A stretch of 64,000 bases of DNA from positions 54,404,983 to 54,468,982 of the forward strand of contig CM055099.1 in NCBI GenBank assembly GCA_029204225.1, given 5' to 3'. The stretch is from Diphasiastrum complanatum. Its lineage: Eukaryota > Streptophyta > Lycopodiopsida > Lycopodiales > Lycopodiaceae. The notes under the pieces are model-generated. The model worked only from the letters and a program-made list of their open reading frames with translations, ran no database searches and was not told the DNA's origin. The translations under genes were made by a program, and so were the position numbers. This document shows, piece by piece, positions 49,750 through 61,979 of this stretch. Numbering within the stretch: the first letter of the stretch is position 1; every line of letters begins with the position of its first letter.

Positions 49750-51442
49750 ATGCAGTGGGGTCGAGAATTGAAGAAGACTCTCCTCGGATTTTCTCATCAA
49801 GAAGATCCATGAGAGATAGATCCGAGCCTAAGAGGCTCTCATATGCTGACAAAGGCAAACAAGTGGATCTTGATTCCACTAATTATGTTTTTTTATGTCT
49901 CTCATGAAGAGCCAAAGAATGTACAAGAGGCACTCAATACCAAGGAGTGGTATGATGCCATGAAGCAAGAGTATGATGCATTAATCACCAACAGTACTTG
50001 GGAGCTTGTGGATACTCAATCCAACAAGCATGTGATTGGTTACAAGTGGGTGTTTCGGATCAAGTACAATCATGATGGCACCATCAACAAGTATAAAGCA
50101 AGATTATGTGCCAAAGGATTTGCTCAGATCCATGGCCTTGATTATGAGAAGACCTTTCCACCCATTGCAAAGATGGTGACAATAAGAATTCTTATTTCTC
50201 TTGCTTGTTTCTTTAAGTGGAAGGTGTTCCAATTAGATGTATCCAATGCTTTTCTAAATGGTTATCTTGAGGAGGAGATCTATATGGAACAACCTCAAGG
50301 ATTCATCAAGGATGAGTTCAAAGTGTGCTTGCTCTTCAAAAATCTTTATGGACTCAAGTAAGCACCAAGATCATGGTTTCAAGACTTAATTCTTTCCTTA
50401 TCTCACTAGGATTTACTCTTAGTGACTATGATCCTTCCATGTATCTAAAGTTTGTTGATAGCAATATTGTCATTCTTCTAATTTATGTTGATAACATTAT
50501 TCTTTGTGGAAGTTGTATCAAGCTAGTTGGTGAAACTAAGCTAGCACTTGGATGTGAGTTTAAAATGCAAGATATAGGAGAAATACATTACATCCTAGGC
50601 CTAGAGATTGATTTTTATGAAGATCGTGTTTTTATATGCCAATCTAGATATGCTCAGTCTATGTTGAAAAAATTCCATATGGAAAATTCTAAGAGCATAG
50701 ATACTCCAATGGAGCAAATTGTAAAAGATCCTAATAAAGGTGATGAAAAATCCTTTGAGGAAATCACACTTTTTAGGAGTCTTGTAGGCTCCTTGATTTG
50801 GCTTACCATTACTAGGCCTGATTTAAGTTTTTGTGTGCACAAATTGAGTCAATTTATGCAAGATCCTAAGATCCATCATTGGAAAATGGCCAAGAGGATT
50901 CTAAGATATGTATCTTCATCTTGTGATTCTACTTTATAAAAGTGAAAATCTATCCATTGTTAGATACTCGGATTCGGATTTTGCAAGTGACAAGATGGAT
51001 CAAAAGTCTATTAGTGCATACACTATCTTTCTTGGAGGCAATCTAATATCTTGGCTTTACAAAAAGCAAGATACTATATCTCTCTCTTCATGTGAGGCCG
51101 ACTACAAAGCACTCACTACAACCACCAAAGAGGTGCTTTGGATCAAGAGATTATTATTGGAGCCAAAGTGCATCAAGGAAGATGATCTACCAATGATCAA
51201 GTGTGATAATATCTCGGCCCAAGCACTTGCCAATAATCCCATATTTCATGCAAAAAGCAAACATATAGAAGTGGCACACCATTTTGTGAGAGAAAATCTT
51301 ATTGGAGGAGAAATCTATTTGGAGCATGTCAACTCGTCCTCTTGTATTGCCGATCTACTCACCAAGCCTTAGAGCAAAAGTGCTTTCATCAAGCATAGAT
51401 CTAATATTGGAGTGATATCAAGATCAATGCTTAAATCTTCAT
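49750..51442 (+). pseudogene. 5'-truncated copia linker/RT/RNase H
   Basis: Begins in the linker (RIEEDSPRIFS), then RT: VIGYKWVFRIKYNHDG, DVSNAFLNGYLEEEIYM, and LLIYVDNIILCG, where YVDD is YVDN. RNase H shows YSDSDFASD, SSCEADYKALTT (Glu replaced by Asp) and CDNISAQALA. A stop at 50359 plus frameshift near 50370, a frameshift near 50925 and a stop at 51370 break it. It shares lineage with the element at 42118. Confidence 0.92.
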
Positions 51443-51450
51443 AGATAATC

Positions 51451-51462
51451 TTTTAGGAGGAG
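51451..51462 (+). promoter_or_regulatory. Polypurine tract
   Basis: TTTTAGGAGGAG directly before the LTR start TGTGAAGA. Confidence 0.85.
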
Positions 51463-52190
51463 TGTGAAGAATTGAAAAAGATTATCTATGTAAGATATAG
51501 GGGTCTTATGTTTTTTATATCAATCATTTAGGTGTAGGATGTTGATAGGACCAAATTTGGCATAGATGGCAAATTACCCATTTCCACTTGTAATGCCACT
51601 ATTTTGCCAAAATAGAGTAAGAGGCTAAACTCGTGCCAATTAGAGTGTAGACAAGTGTAATACTTTTGTTTGAAAAAATCTACGAGGTCCAATAGGATTT
51701 AGAGGTGGAACCTTGAGGGGTCCAATAGAATTTGAGATTTGCTTGAGATCTAATAGAATTTAGAGGTGAATGGATCAACGGTCCAATAGGATTAAGAGGT
51801 GTCAAAAGTGTGGTCCAATCATAGTTAAGCATTGTGGTAGCTCATGGATCTACTAGTATTATTGTACTTCTCATTTGGATCTAATTAATTAAGAGATTGA
51901 GTGGATTTTGAGTGTAAGTGGTTTTCTAGCTTTCTCTCTCTACCCAAGAGCTCATGATGATTTTCTCTCTCTATCCGAGGAGAGCAGCTTGTTTCTACTT
52001 AAAATAATTTTTGGATACTTCCCACATGTGTGAGTGAGAGTTGGAAGTGATTGAATGCATGTAATAGTGTGTTTTTGCCATAGAATCAAAGATAGATCTT
52101 GAATCTCAATCTAGTCTTGATCTTGGTGCATCTACACACCTTAGGAGATCACAAGTACATGTTGTGGTCAGTCCACACGTGTGAATTTAA
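51463..52190 (+). repeat. 3' LTR, type B (728 bp)
   Basis: Closely matches the solo LTR at 36218-36955, including CCAAT-type repeats (51690-51830) and the CACACGTGTG palindrome at 52174. Its last bases have decayed from TTCAACA to TTTAATA. Confidence 0.9.
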
Positions 52191-53350
52191 TACAAATTAG
52201 CACACTACATCACAAAACAATCGCGTTGGATCAAAGACGAGGATGAGGCTTGCATTGCCAATTTGATGTGCGATCGTGAACCTGTCATAATTAGGTATCG
52301 CAACACATTCACACTCACATGTAGATCTAGAGGGATTTCCAAGAAATCGATCAGTTGTGGCCCACACGATTTCTCAAATAAATGATCAACGCCACAACGG
52401 CCATGATATATCAGCATTGCATGAGTAGCTGCCACTCCGTATTAAGTTGACAAGACATAAGAAAAAATAACTAATCTATCAAGAGCAGATTGCCATACAA
52501 GATTTCTTCTAGCAAAATCTGCACTTCAATCTAATCTACTATGGATCATATTTGCATGCATGAATCAATTGAGACCAAATAGCAATCAGTAATGAGAAGG
52601 ACAAAGAAACGATAAATCCCACCTGATTCCTTGCGCTACAACGTTCGTAGTTTGTTGATATTGAGTAACAAGAAGAGCGCATAAACTATCAATTGCACCT
52701 GCTTCACAACCAAAGTCTGTCGCACTTGCTTCACAACCAGAGTCTACCGATACTGAAGAATGAGAAGGGCAGAGAAACAACAATCACATGTGAGCCAATA
52801 CTGAGTAACGAGAAGTGCACCTACCTCACAATCCTTCTTTTATAAGGACTCTTTCAATGCTTTTGCTTTTGGAGATCATCACCCATGCATAATTAAGCAA
52901 AACTCATGCATGCCACAATAAACCAAATGTTTTTATAAAGGGTCATGCATTTATGGCCTCATGAACCACAACTCATGCATAGTGAAGCAACATTCATGCA
53001 TAACAAAGCAAATTCTTTTTTGGCCTCATGATGCATGTTACTTTAGTCCTATGCCAAGGTTCAAGTCTCTAAAGTTCGGGTTGACACCATTAATTACTCT
53101 TTACTGTTCACTTTTTCCCTAACTTCATTGACCAACCTCACTACATAGTATTGCCTTTGCAAGGCAAGGCCAACAAAGGGACTTTGTTGTAAGAGCATCT
53201 TTCCAATCTTTCCATGATGACCCCTCACCCCGGCATCATGACGTCTACTAAAAGGGTGAGCATCAAGGGGGAGAGGGTTTTCAAAAAACATCAGGATGAG
53301 CTCTTGCAGAGAACCCATTCTCTCAGATAAAAGGATGAGCTAAGTATAGG
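52191..53350. other. Stretch without a supported gene
   Basis: Contains short direct repeats (GAGTAACAAGAAG / GAGTAACGAGAAG, GCTTCACAACCA twice at 52700-52740) and recurrent CATGCAT words at 52880-53040. No coding frame is recognised. Confidence 0.4.
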
Positions 53351-53380
53351 GGAAGGCCCGAGGGCGTGGGCCTTCCCCGT
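53351..53380. repeat. GC-rich hairpin, 11-bp perfect stem
   Basis: GGGGAAGGCCC and GGGCCTTCCCC enclose eight bases. No T-run follows, so it is not an obvious terminator. Confidence 0.85.
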
Positions 53381-53407
53381 CGTAAAGCAAGTAAAAAAAT
53401 TTGAGTC

Positions 53408-53425
53408 TTCTCGAACTTTCTAGAA
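53408..53425. promoter_or_regulatory. Perfect four-unit heat-shock element
   Basis: TTCtcGAActTTCtaGAA has four alternating nTTCn/nGAAn units with exact 2-bp spacing, the consensus bound by trimeric heat-shock factors. No heat-shock gene is recognised on either side within a few hundred bases. Confidence 0.65.
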
Positions 53426-53519
53426 GTTACTTTTCTTCCCCGAGAATTACTGCCCTTTTTTACTTGCATCGCCCTTTTACACTTGCACCACGACGTAGAA
53501 ACTATGGAGGTCAGGCATC

Positions 53520-53690
53520 GGGCAGGAGGGATGTGGCGATGGAAGTCGGGCCGACGCAGGGCACAGTAGGAATGGAGGTCGAGGCTACTGTTAAGTGCAT
53601 GGCTGGCACAGTAGCGATGGAGGTAGGGCTGCTGCTAAGCTGGCACAGTAGCGATGGAGGTCGCGATGGAGGTTGGCGAGTTGCTGCTGA
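53520..53690 (+). repeat. Imperfect minisatellite around GATGGAGGT
   Basis: The unit GGCACAGTAGCGATGGAGGT and its variants occur about five times, with GCTGCTGCTAAG spacers. The G-rich strand makes a short Gly-rich frame that I do not regard as a gene. Confidence 0.75.
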
Positions 53691-53904
53691 GCGCATTTGG
53701 CTAAGCATAGCTTCTGTTATAGACTAAATTCAAAAGAATTTATAGAATTTTAAAACTAATTTTTTTTCCAGTAAGTACAATTTTTTTACATAAGGTAATA
53801 ATTTTTGTTTACAGGAAGTGAATTTGTTTTTACATTAGATAAAGTTTTTTTTTACTATTGGTAAAATAACAGTTGTTTTTAACCTTTGGTAAATCAATTT
53901 TTTA

Positions 53905-53931
53905 AGAGGAACCTTAGTGTAAGGTTCCTCT
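53905..53931. repeat. 11-bp perfect inverted repeat
   Basis: AGAGGAACCTT, five bases, AAGGTTCCTCT. It follows a poly-T-rich stretch and may be the tip of a decayed foldback element. Confidence 0.85.
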
Positions 53932-54112
53932 AATGTATGAAGCTGTTACAGCTGTCATATTCTTCCAATTAAGGGTACTCAAAATACAAAGCAAATTTTT
54001 TTAAAGTGCTTTACGCTGACGCACAACCCGAGTCATCGGGTACACATGGAAAGAGCCCAAGGCAGGGCCAAACCATTTGCACTTTAAAAATTCCCGCCCA
54101 ACCAATTTGAAA

Positions 54113-54114
<2 letters not shown>

Positions 54115-54155
<41 letters not shown>
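54115..54155. repeat. (CT)n microsatellite
   Basis: About 40 bp of CT repeats. Confidence 0.95.
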
Positions 54156-54157
<2 letters not shown>

Positions 54158-54424
54158 CCCGGCTATACAGAATCCTTTAAGACTTCAAATAAAATCCAAT
54201 GTTTTTTTTTCCCCTTCAAAGCAATCATGAGCAACAAGCAAAGGAAGCGGTAACCTTGCAACCAATGCATTTACAGATTTGGAGGTGCTGGCTCAGCAGC
54301 TGGACTTTGGAGCAATATAAATGCTTCGAAAGGGCGTCAATCCAGTCAGTGTCCTTTTCTTTCAATTCACTTCCAAAGGGCATCAATCTAGTCAATTCAA
54401 TATTCTTTGAGATCTTTCATTCCA

Positions 54425-54773
54425 GATTCCTCAGCCTCTTCCACCAATAATGTACCCATAGATGGTGGTGATGAGGTAGGATTTACGTTGCAACATTGCC
54501 ATAGTTCCTCACGGTCTCTCATCATATATTCTTTTGCGATGGGGATTTTCTCAAATTTTTATTTAGTTTCATAAATTTATGCAGGCATTTGAAGATTTAG
54601 TTGTGGAGCATGTTGCCAAGGGCTCAATTGGCCGCATGCGGTTTATTGTTGATGAGCTTGAACGAAATGCTTCGAAAGGGCATGGAGCCATTACAAATGT
54701 TTCAGCAACAAACAACGTGATTCTTCTCGGCACTAACAGGGGTTGGCTCATAAGGCATGACTTTAGTTGATGA
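54425..54773 (+). CDS. VPS18: VPS18-like gene, two N-terminal exons (partial)
   Basis: The second exon begins after ATGCAG at 54585 and reads AFEDLVVEH..., then IVDELERNASKGHGAITNV and NVILLGTNRGWLIRHDFS. This matches the start of the VPS18/Pep3 protein, where LLERYAAKGRG, a V-I-LGT-GW block and IRHDF are conserved. VPS18 is a core subunit of the HOPS and CORVET tethering complexes at vacuole and endosome. The first exon, about 54425-54475, reads DSSASSTNNVPIDGGDE and ends in a GTAGG donor. The 109-bp intron joins the two in phase. After HDFS comes TGA; an A|GTTGAT donor there is possible. The rest of the beta-propeller was not found in the next kilobases, so this is either a gene with very long introns or a fragment. 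Confidence 0.6.
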
Positions 54774-54934
54774 GAAGTTTTAGGTATCTCCTATGGATAT
54801 CATTCTTTAATAGCAGTTTCATTGCTTTCCTCTGCTTGCTGCGATTACCAGTTTGCTAAACTTTTAATACAAAATATTGCTACAAATTTCCATGAAAATA
54901 TAGATGAATGCATGAGAGTTTCCAAATTTGAATC

Positions 54935-54936
<2 letters not shown>

Positions 54937-55016
<80 letters not shown>
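54937..55016. repeat. (CT)n microsatellite
   Basis: About 80 bp of CT repeats, with a second short run at 55079-55096. The two runs are followed by near-identical words (AGGGCTCTACGATGTCTTTCTTCT and AAGGCTCTACGATG...), so the block is an imperfect direct duplication of about 80 bp. Confidence 0.95.
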
Positions 55017-55019
<3 letters not shown>

Positions 55020-55904
55020 GGCTCTACGATGTCTTTCTTCTATGTGTCTGCTCGCATAGTTTTCAAATTTGAACCCTGTCTCTCTCTCTCTCTCTCACAA
55101 GGCTCTACGATGTCTTTCTTCTCTGTGTCTATTCGCAATGTGTGTGTTTTTGTGCTAGTCTGCATGCACGATTTTGGTGGCTGTGTGTTTGTTTTTTGCT
55201 ACTCTACATGCATGATTATGGCATGACCTACATGTATCATAGGCAGAGGCTGATTGAAAAGGTTTTGAAAAGCAAGAGGCTTCTGTGATAGCAGTTGTGA
55301 TCTGGCTATTTTCGTCTCTTATAGCAGGACGTTCAAAAAAATTGTAACAAACTAGAGCGAATGTTTTGGCATGAACTACACGTCCTAGAAGTAGACATTC
55401 CTGAAAAGCTTCTAGAAAGCAAGTTCGCGATCTAGCTGTTTTTGTCTCCTATAGCAAAATGTTCGTCAATTTCTTGTTACTGCATTGATTCATCAGTCTA
55501 GATTCATTGGTTGGCCTCGCAAAGATATCAAGATTCATTGAATTTGAGTTGAAGCATGGATCTTGATGAACAGTGTTTGTCAAGATCCATGAATGAGAGA
55601 TATTCCTATGTCTCTCACTCACAAAATATGTCTATAAATTCTCTTAGAAACTCAGCACATACATTGATTGGGGCCTTGAATTGAAGAGGGCATTTTGTTA
55701 GTCATAGATCTCTTGACCATCGTTTATTATCAAGATTCATGAACACGAAAATACACACACAAATATTGAAGCATGAAACTTGATGAATGTCAATTGTAAA
55801 TATCTATGAAAAAGAGCTCCCTCAAATTGAACTTAGCATTTAGGAAATGCTTACGTCAGATATAGATCTTGGCAATTGTCATTTCTCAAGTTCCACGAAT
55901 GACA

Positions 55905-55908
<4 letters not shown>

Positions 55909-55976
<68 letters not shown>
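55909..55976. repeat. (CT)n microsatellite
   Basis: About 68 bp of CT repeats. Confidence 0.95.
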
Positions 55977-56540
55977 GGACAAGATTATCATTTTCATAAG
56001 TCGGATTCAACATGATTGCTTTTTGAAAATTTTAAATGATTGATTTGTTCATAAAACATTAATTTCATAGAGATTGATTTCCATGTGATGGCCTTGATTT
56101 TTTATGTTCTAGTTTCTTGAAATGAATGATGTTCTAGGTAATTCACTAATATTTGTCTCTAACAATAAGTTTTGGTTTGGTCTCAAAAAACTTTGAGATA
56201 GAAGAAAGAGACCATGTGATTTTGCTTGTGATTGAAATGTGATTCATTGATTCTCAAATCGTAGGAATGCTATGTAGTTTTCTATCCTTTTAATGGAGAT
56301 GTTTATACATGGACATTGAAAGGGTGCATATGGCTATTTTGCAATGGGATAGTGGTCTTTTGATTGAAAATTCACAATTGAATTACTTGTACAATGTTTA
56401 AGACATTTATAGCTTCTAGATGAGAATGAAAGGGGCAATCTTTGAATCTCAATGGTGTAGCACAATAGTCCACCTCTAAAGGATTGCTATTGAGACATTC
56501 AATCTATACCAACAAAAAATCCTCAACAACAGCATTTATG
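55977..56540. other. Stretch without a supported gene
   Basis: No frame, LTR or RNA gene recognised. Confidence 0.35.
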
Positions 56541-57033
56541 TCCAAGATCAAAGAAGGCAAGATTGATGTTATTTTTTGATAAATCTGTGTTGATGTTAAT
56601 AGTAGTAGTGTTGATGTGAATAAATCTTTGTATTAGTATTTTGATTTGAATACAAGATTGTTTTTGTTTTCAGTTTTACTCATTAGGGTCCTTTTTTCCT
56701 GTTCTAATGAATATAGCTTTTCAAAACATGAAATATTGGGACATTTGTGTGGCTGCAACCTTCATCAACTTTGAGAAGCGAGATGAGGGAGAGTTGTTAT
56801 TGGCCTTGACTGGAATAAATAGGTACTTGTATATTTTTTTCTTGTGAATGCATAGTTTTTTAGTCAAACAGAATGGTGTGAACCATTGACAAAGAAGCTC
56901 TTTTGAAACACATTCCTCATGAAGATTTGATTTGGATGGGCAAAGAGCTAGAAAAAGAGACCAAGAGAGAAAGAGCTCAGAAGACATGGTATAATTGCTC
57001 TTTGGCACTCTTGAGCCAGATCATCTTTAAGGT
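56541..57033 (+). pseudogene. Second copy of the unrecognised gene at 11.3 kb, broken
   Basis: Positions 56541-56885 match 11262-11612 closely. The second exon has an added T (GAGTTGTT against GAGTTT) and CAG has become TAG just before the donor. A further coding-like exon follows at 56889-57033 (DKEALLKHIPHEDLIWMGKE, RAQKTWYNCSLALLSQIIFK) and ends at AAG|GTATGA, a good donor. This third exon has no counterpart at 11.6 kb, where a copia insertion took its place. The main exon is missing here. Confidence 0.55.
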
Positions 57034-57179
57034 ATGACAATTTTTTTTGGCACATGATAATTAGCACCATAGAAATTTTGAACTCTTTTTATAAAAAATC
57101 TAAACTCTTATGTGGGATGAGTTTGAAGATAGGACAAAGGAATATCAAGTCGAATCATCAAAATTAGGAAATCCTCTAC

Positions 57180-57870
57180 TAGTTATGTAGAGGGGCTTCT
57201 TGTTTCAAATCTTTGGGGATTTGGATCCCGAGACATTAATGAGCTTCTCCAAGGTCTGTCATCTTGAATTCTTGAGACATCATTCTCTTGGTATCTTTTA
57301 TGAATTCGATATTATTGCTGAATAGTATCATCCACATACACTGTGATAATGATAAAGGATTGTCAAATGGTCTTGAAATAGACATTGTAGTCTATAGAAC
57401 TTAGTTCAAATCCTTGTTTAATAAGGAATGAGTTAATTCGATGAAAACCGACTCTCGAAGATTGTTTTAGGCCATACAATGCCTTATGGTGTTTCCAGGC
57501 TTGATGCTCTTTTCCATTGAGTACATAACCCTATGATGGATCATATAGATGTCCTCTTTTATAATTCCATTGAGGAATGCAGTTTATACATCTATAGATT
57601 GTTTTAGGCCATACAATGCCTTATGGTGTTTCCAGGCTCGATGCTCTTTGCCATTGAGTACATAACCCTATGACTGGATCATATAGATGTCCTCTTCTAT
57701 AACTCCATTGAGGAATGCAGTTCGTACATCTATTTGATGTACCTCAAGGTTAGCGGCAGCAACGAATGATAGTAGCAATCCAATAGAGAAGCGCTTGACC
57801 AATACATGTTTACTTGTCAAAAGAATAAGATTACTATCAGATTTTGTGCAACATAAGCACATACGTACTA
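57180..57870 (-). pseudogene. Copia RT remnant with internal tandem duplication
   Basis: The minus strand reads SIGLLLSFVAAANLEVHQID, VRTAFLNGVIEEDIYM, ...HKALYGLKQ, then the same block again in decayed form, then VYFKTI and ITVYVDDTI. The duplicated unit is about 137 bp (57461-57597 and 57598-57735), not a multiple of three. Several stops follow. Gag, integrase and RNase H are absent. Confidence 0.82.
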
Positions 57871-60800
57871 CAAATCATATGTGGAGGCACTCATGCTACA
57901 TAGAAAACTATAAATGTCAACTAACTTGCCATTTCCCTCTTGCATTGTTTAGGTGCAAATTGAGCTCTCAATTTTTATGCCTTGAAAGTTGAATTCTATA
58001 TTTTGCCTTTTTGTGAAAAATATATAAGAATATAAGCTCAATAGAATGAGGTCCCAACTCTAAAAGGGCCCTCTATATAGATAATTTTTTTTTTCTTTTG
58101 CTGTCTATGTGCCAGTGTCCAAAGTATTGCACCTTCACTTGCTTTATTGCATGTTCACATAAATATTTGTCCATTTATTTATTATTCCATCTACCATTTA
58201 CTTTCAAGAAGACAACCATGAAAATATGTTCAACATTTCTTTTAAGAGGGTGGCATATTAACTTCCATCAATAAAAGCCATTTATCTTCAAGATTTCATC
58301 AATGAGGGCTCGCAATTTCCAGAATTCCATCCATGAGAAATGCTTGAAAATTACAACCATTCATATTTGTAGAATTTTTTTTTTATTATGTCCTAGGTGA
58401 GGATGGTCAACAAGGTTGGCATTGACCATCCATTTATGTAAGATGTTAGTTGACACACATAATGTTATGTATTTAAGTGAGATCACATTGAAGATTTTGA
58501 TGATCAATCCATCTCTTATACCTAGTACAAAAGCTTCTAATCAAGCTCTTTGGAGGGTGATTTGGTTCAAATAACCTAATGGTATTGAGCTATTTAGGAT
58601 ATAGCTAACTTGGATGTGGTATTTGGCATGCATGCAACCATTTGACACCCACCCCTAAAAAATTGGAATGTGAGAGATAAGTAAAATTTGACATCCTACC
58701 ACTTGTTTTTATAACTTTTTGTTTATTGAGTTCTTTTTGTTGCTCGATCCACCTTTTTTGCCCTAGCTCTGGAAGCCAAGGTATTGTTATTGATGCCCCG
58801 CATTTAACTACGATGTGAAGTCCTTAAATAGCTTGTGTAGAATTAGTCATGAAAGTTATAAAGTTATTTAAGTATGTTTATGTAGCTTGATGTTTCTAAA
58901 TAGCCCTTACAATTGCATTTTTTGTCAGCTTTGATACACTGATTACCTTTTATAACAAATTTATGATGTTTTTTGCTAATAATTCGGCTTACAATATCAG
59001 TTGTTGTTGTTTTTGTTTTTAATTTCCCATCTTTCTTTGTTAAATGATATCAACTTTTTGAGACATTGTTACAATGTAGGGCTACATTAATTTGATGATA
59101 GCTTCCATTGAGAACATTTTTGCTTTCCATTATGAAAAACACTACCAACTCTTTTGTGAAGTATTGGTGTGTGAAAACTGAGAGTTAGCCAAGAATGCTT
59201 GATGCATGTTGGTGATGGCACATTAACATCTCCTGAAATGTTATACGAAAGTTCAAATTTGAACTACTCATTACTCTTCCAAAATGACTTATAGCTATTT
59301 TGCAATCTTTTCTGTTTGATCATTGTTCATGTGTGTTATTTTGACTACCTTTTTTTTTTCCTACATACATTTCTATATGAAATCAAGCTATATGCAAAAA
59401 AGAATGTTGAGATGATAGATATGCTACACTTATAAAGAAACTATATACTTATAGTAGCACTTCTGGTTATTGGGTTTGGAAGATAGAAGTTAGGTTTGTG
59501 TCATTTGTAAGCTTTCTCATTTAGACCAAATGATTCTCATTTGTTTTATCAAATCAGAATACTACTTATCATAAACTTAAACAAAGGCGATTCATACTTT
59601 ACATTCATCATGTCAATCTCAAGAGGAGTAAACAATCTTCTTGTCAATATTTTGTCCTTATCACAAAATCATACTTTATTGTTGAACAATTGTGTATAAT
59701 TTTGCACATGCAATTGTTGAGGCTATGTTGCATAGAAATCTAGTGTCACTTGGTAAGCCAATTTTCCTTGTATCTTGATACACCAAAGTAATCTTGATAG
59801 GTTGTGCCATAAAAGTTCTTTCTTTGTGCTTTGCTAAAAAATGTACATATAACTCTTGATTGCTCAACCACAGACATTGACAATGGACAATGGAACTTGG
59901 GGCAACTTGCAAAGGACCCTATTGTACATAGGAAGGACATCTTCTATATGCTTTTGGGAAATGAATGATTTTGTTGTCCTCATGTTTTTGAGAATATTTT
60001 TCATGGAAGTAGCCCTGAATTGAGGCCATGTTTTGAAATAATTAAAGGAGCACTTGCCAAGCCACTGTATACTTGTTGACAGATCCCCTGCTCTAGAGGA
60101 CCTGTTGTTTACTTTTCTGCTTCTTGCTTATAGATCTATTTCTTGCCTGTTACCAGGCTCATTTGGGCATTACTTGTCTGTTTCTTATGTGTTACAATGC
60201 CCAGGCCAAGCAGAAATGGACTGAATAACTCTGTAGTATAGATTTTCTTTGTCCTGCCTGTCAGAGGACTACTCAGGGACATCACTCTTGAACGCACTTA
60301 CATTCTACATAGAGATGCAAGCCAAGAACGCTCATTCACAGATCAGCATGCAAACCAATGAATGTTCTACAGATTCTACAACTACTTACTCTTAAAACAA
60401 ACTGAAATAGAGCCTGCAATACATTAACAGTAAGCTACACTTGCATAAATTGACAAAACAAGAAACAAGAAACTAATCTACAGCATGCTAGAAGTCCAAG
60501 AATCAAGAAACTAACCAGCCTTTTGATTTTTGGACATCCCAAGAACATCAAGAACTAGAATGTTAGAGAATATGCAAGATTTATGCCACATTTCTAGCCT
60601 CTTTAGTTTACTTGAATGCTGGTTCCTACATTAATCCACAAGAAAACAAGAAATCTAATCCACAACTAGGAAAGCAAGAAAACTAATCCACTCTAAATCC
60701 ACAACCACACAATATGAATGGAAGGGCATGATCATAGGGGCATCACTCAAGAAAACCATCATGATCAAGGAGCTTAGTGTCGCATCAAACTCATGAAAAA

Positions 60801-61800
60801 TCTTCTTATTAAGCATGGAGTAGATACAATGCAAAAAGCTCCTCTTCACAAAGAGGGAGTCTCTTAAATAAGCAAGAGAGCTCCTTAGGTGGCATCCTAG
60901 TGGAATTTCCACATTTCACAAATTACAAGTGGAATATTGCTCTCCACTAGAGGTCACCATCAAAAGGTGGCTCATTCTACTTTCTTTAAGAGGGGTCTAC
61001 TTGCATTTATTACATTTGCTTAGAAATACTAGTTCCTACATGGTCATTCCATCTTCCGGGATTCACCATGAGGCTTACACAGTTCTTGCATGCCTTTCCT
61101 AGCTAGTATTTCTCGGCTCTCATACTCGGCTCTCAGTGTTCATTAGTCTCGTCTTCTTAGAGACCCCCTTGATCTAAGGTGAGAGGTGCTCTTGAGTTGC
61201 TCTGTCCGAGTATCTTGGGGATTCGTCAGAATCAGCCAACAATACCATTTTCTTCACAATGGGTGAAAACAATTTGCTTTAGGATCATTCTAGTGATTCT
61301 GCACATGCGCACAAAAGTGTTGGGAAATAACTAGACATAGACATTTTAAAATTCAATCATATCAATTTGATGCGAAAATATACCTGCTTATGCATAAGGT
61401 TAACGATGGTGAAAATAAAATGTATTTGCATTGACAAGAAAATTGTCTAGAAAAGATTTTGTTAGTTAGAGCTTGAATTTTTTTTTTTTAATGAGTAGTA
61501 GAGTTAGACAAATATGACTCATGTGCACTACTATTTTTGTGTGTGAATGCATTTATGTAGTAAAATTATAGTGTTTTATTTTGTCATTTCTACATAGACA
61601 TATGTACTAAATTATTGTGTTTTTAATTATAAACGATCCCTCAAGCTTTACATGTTAGAATTACAATGTTAACTTTACATTGTTTAAATACTATTGATTT
61701 TGACTAGGTGTGAATGGAGCCATTAGTAAGCTCATAAAGATTTAGGAGTTTAATTGTACTTTCCCTCTCTTTTTCAATGTAGTGTAGTTTTCTCCTTCAA
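57871..61800. other. Long AT-rich stretch without a supported gene
   Basis: Read in both directions; only short frames without motifs are present (for example minus-strand frames near 59700-59900 and 60655-60912). No tRNA, rRNA, LTR pair or foldback was recognised. Its last part may be an LTR, because a primer site follows at 61847. Confidence 0.4.
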
Positions 61801-61846
61801 TGGTGGCTAATGCTTTTATTTGTGTGTAGTGATGTCCATTATTACA

Positions 61847-61860
61847 TGGTATTAAAGCCC
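61847..61860 (+). promoter_or_regulatory. Degenerate copia primer-binding site
   Basis: TGGTATTAAAGCCC follows an LTR-like end ATTACA and resembles TGGTATCAGAGCC at most positions. A copia fragment follows on the same strand. Confidence 0.55.
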
Positions 61861-61979
61861 ATCGATTATGCGTGATTGCTTATCAAATCTTGTGAAGTGA
61901 GGAAGTCCTTCATAGGAGGTGAAAGCAAGAATAGACAAGGTGTGGAAAAATACTAGGAATTCTCCTTTAGACTAATATC

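Noticed and set aside
54822-55226. Ser-Leu repeat frame across CT tracts
   Set aside because: Repeat artefact with no recognisable ends.
59676-59940. Two overlapping minus-strand frames of 64-78 codons
   Set aside because: No recognisable motif or splice context.
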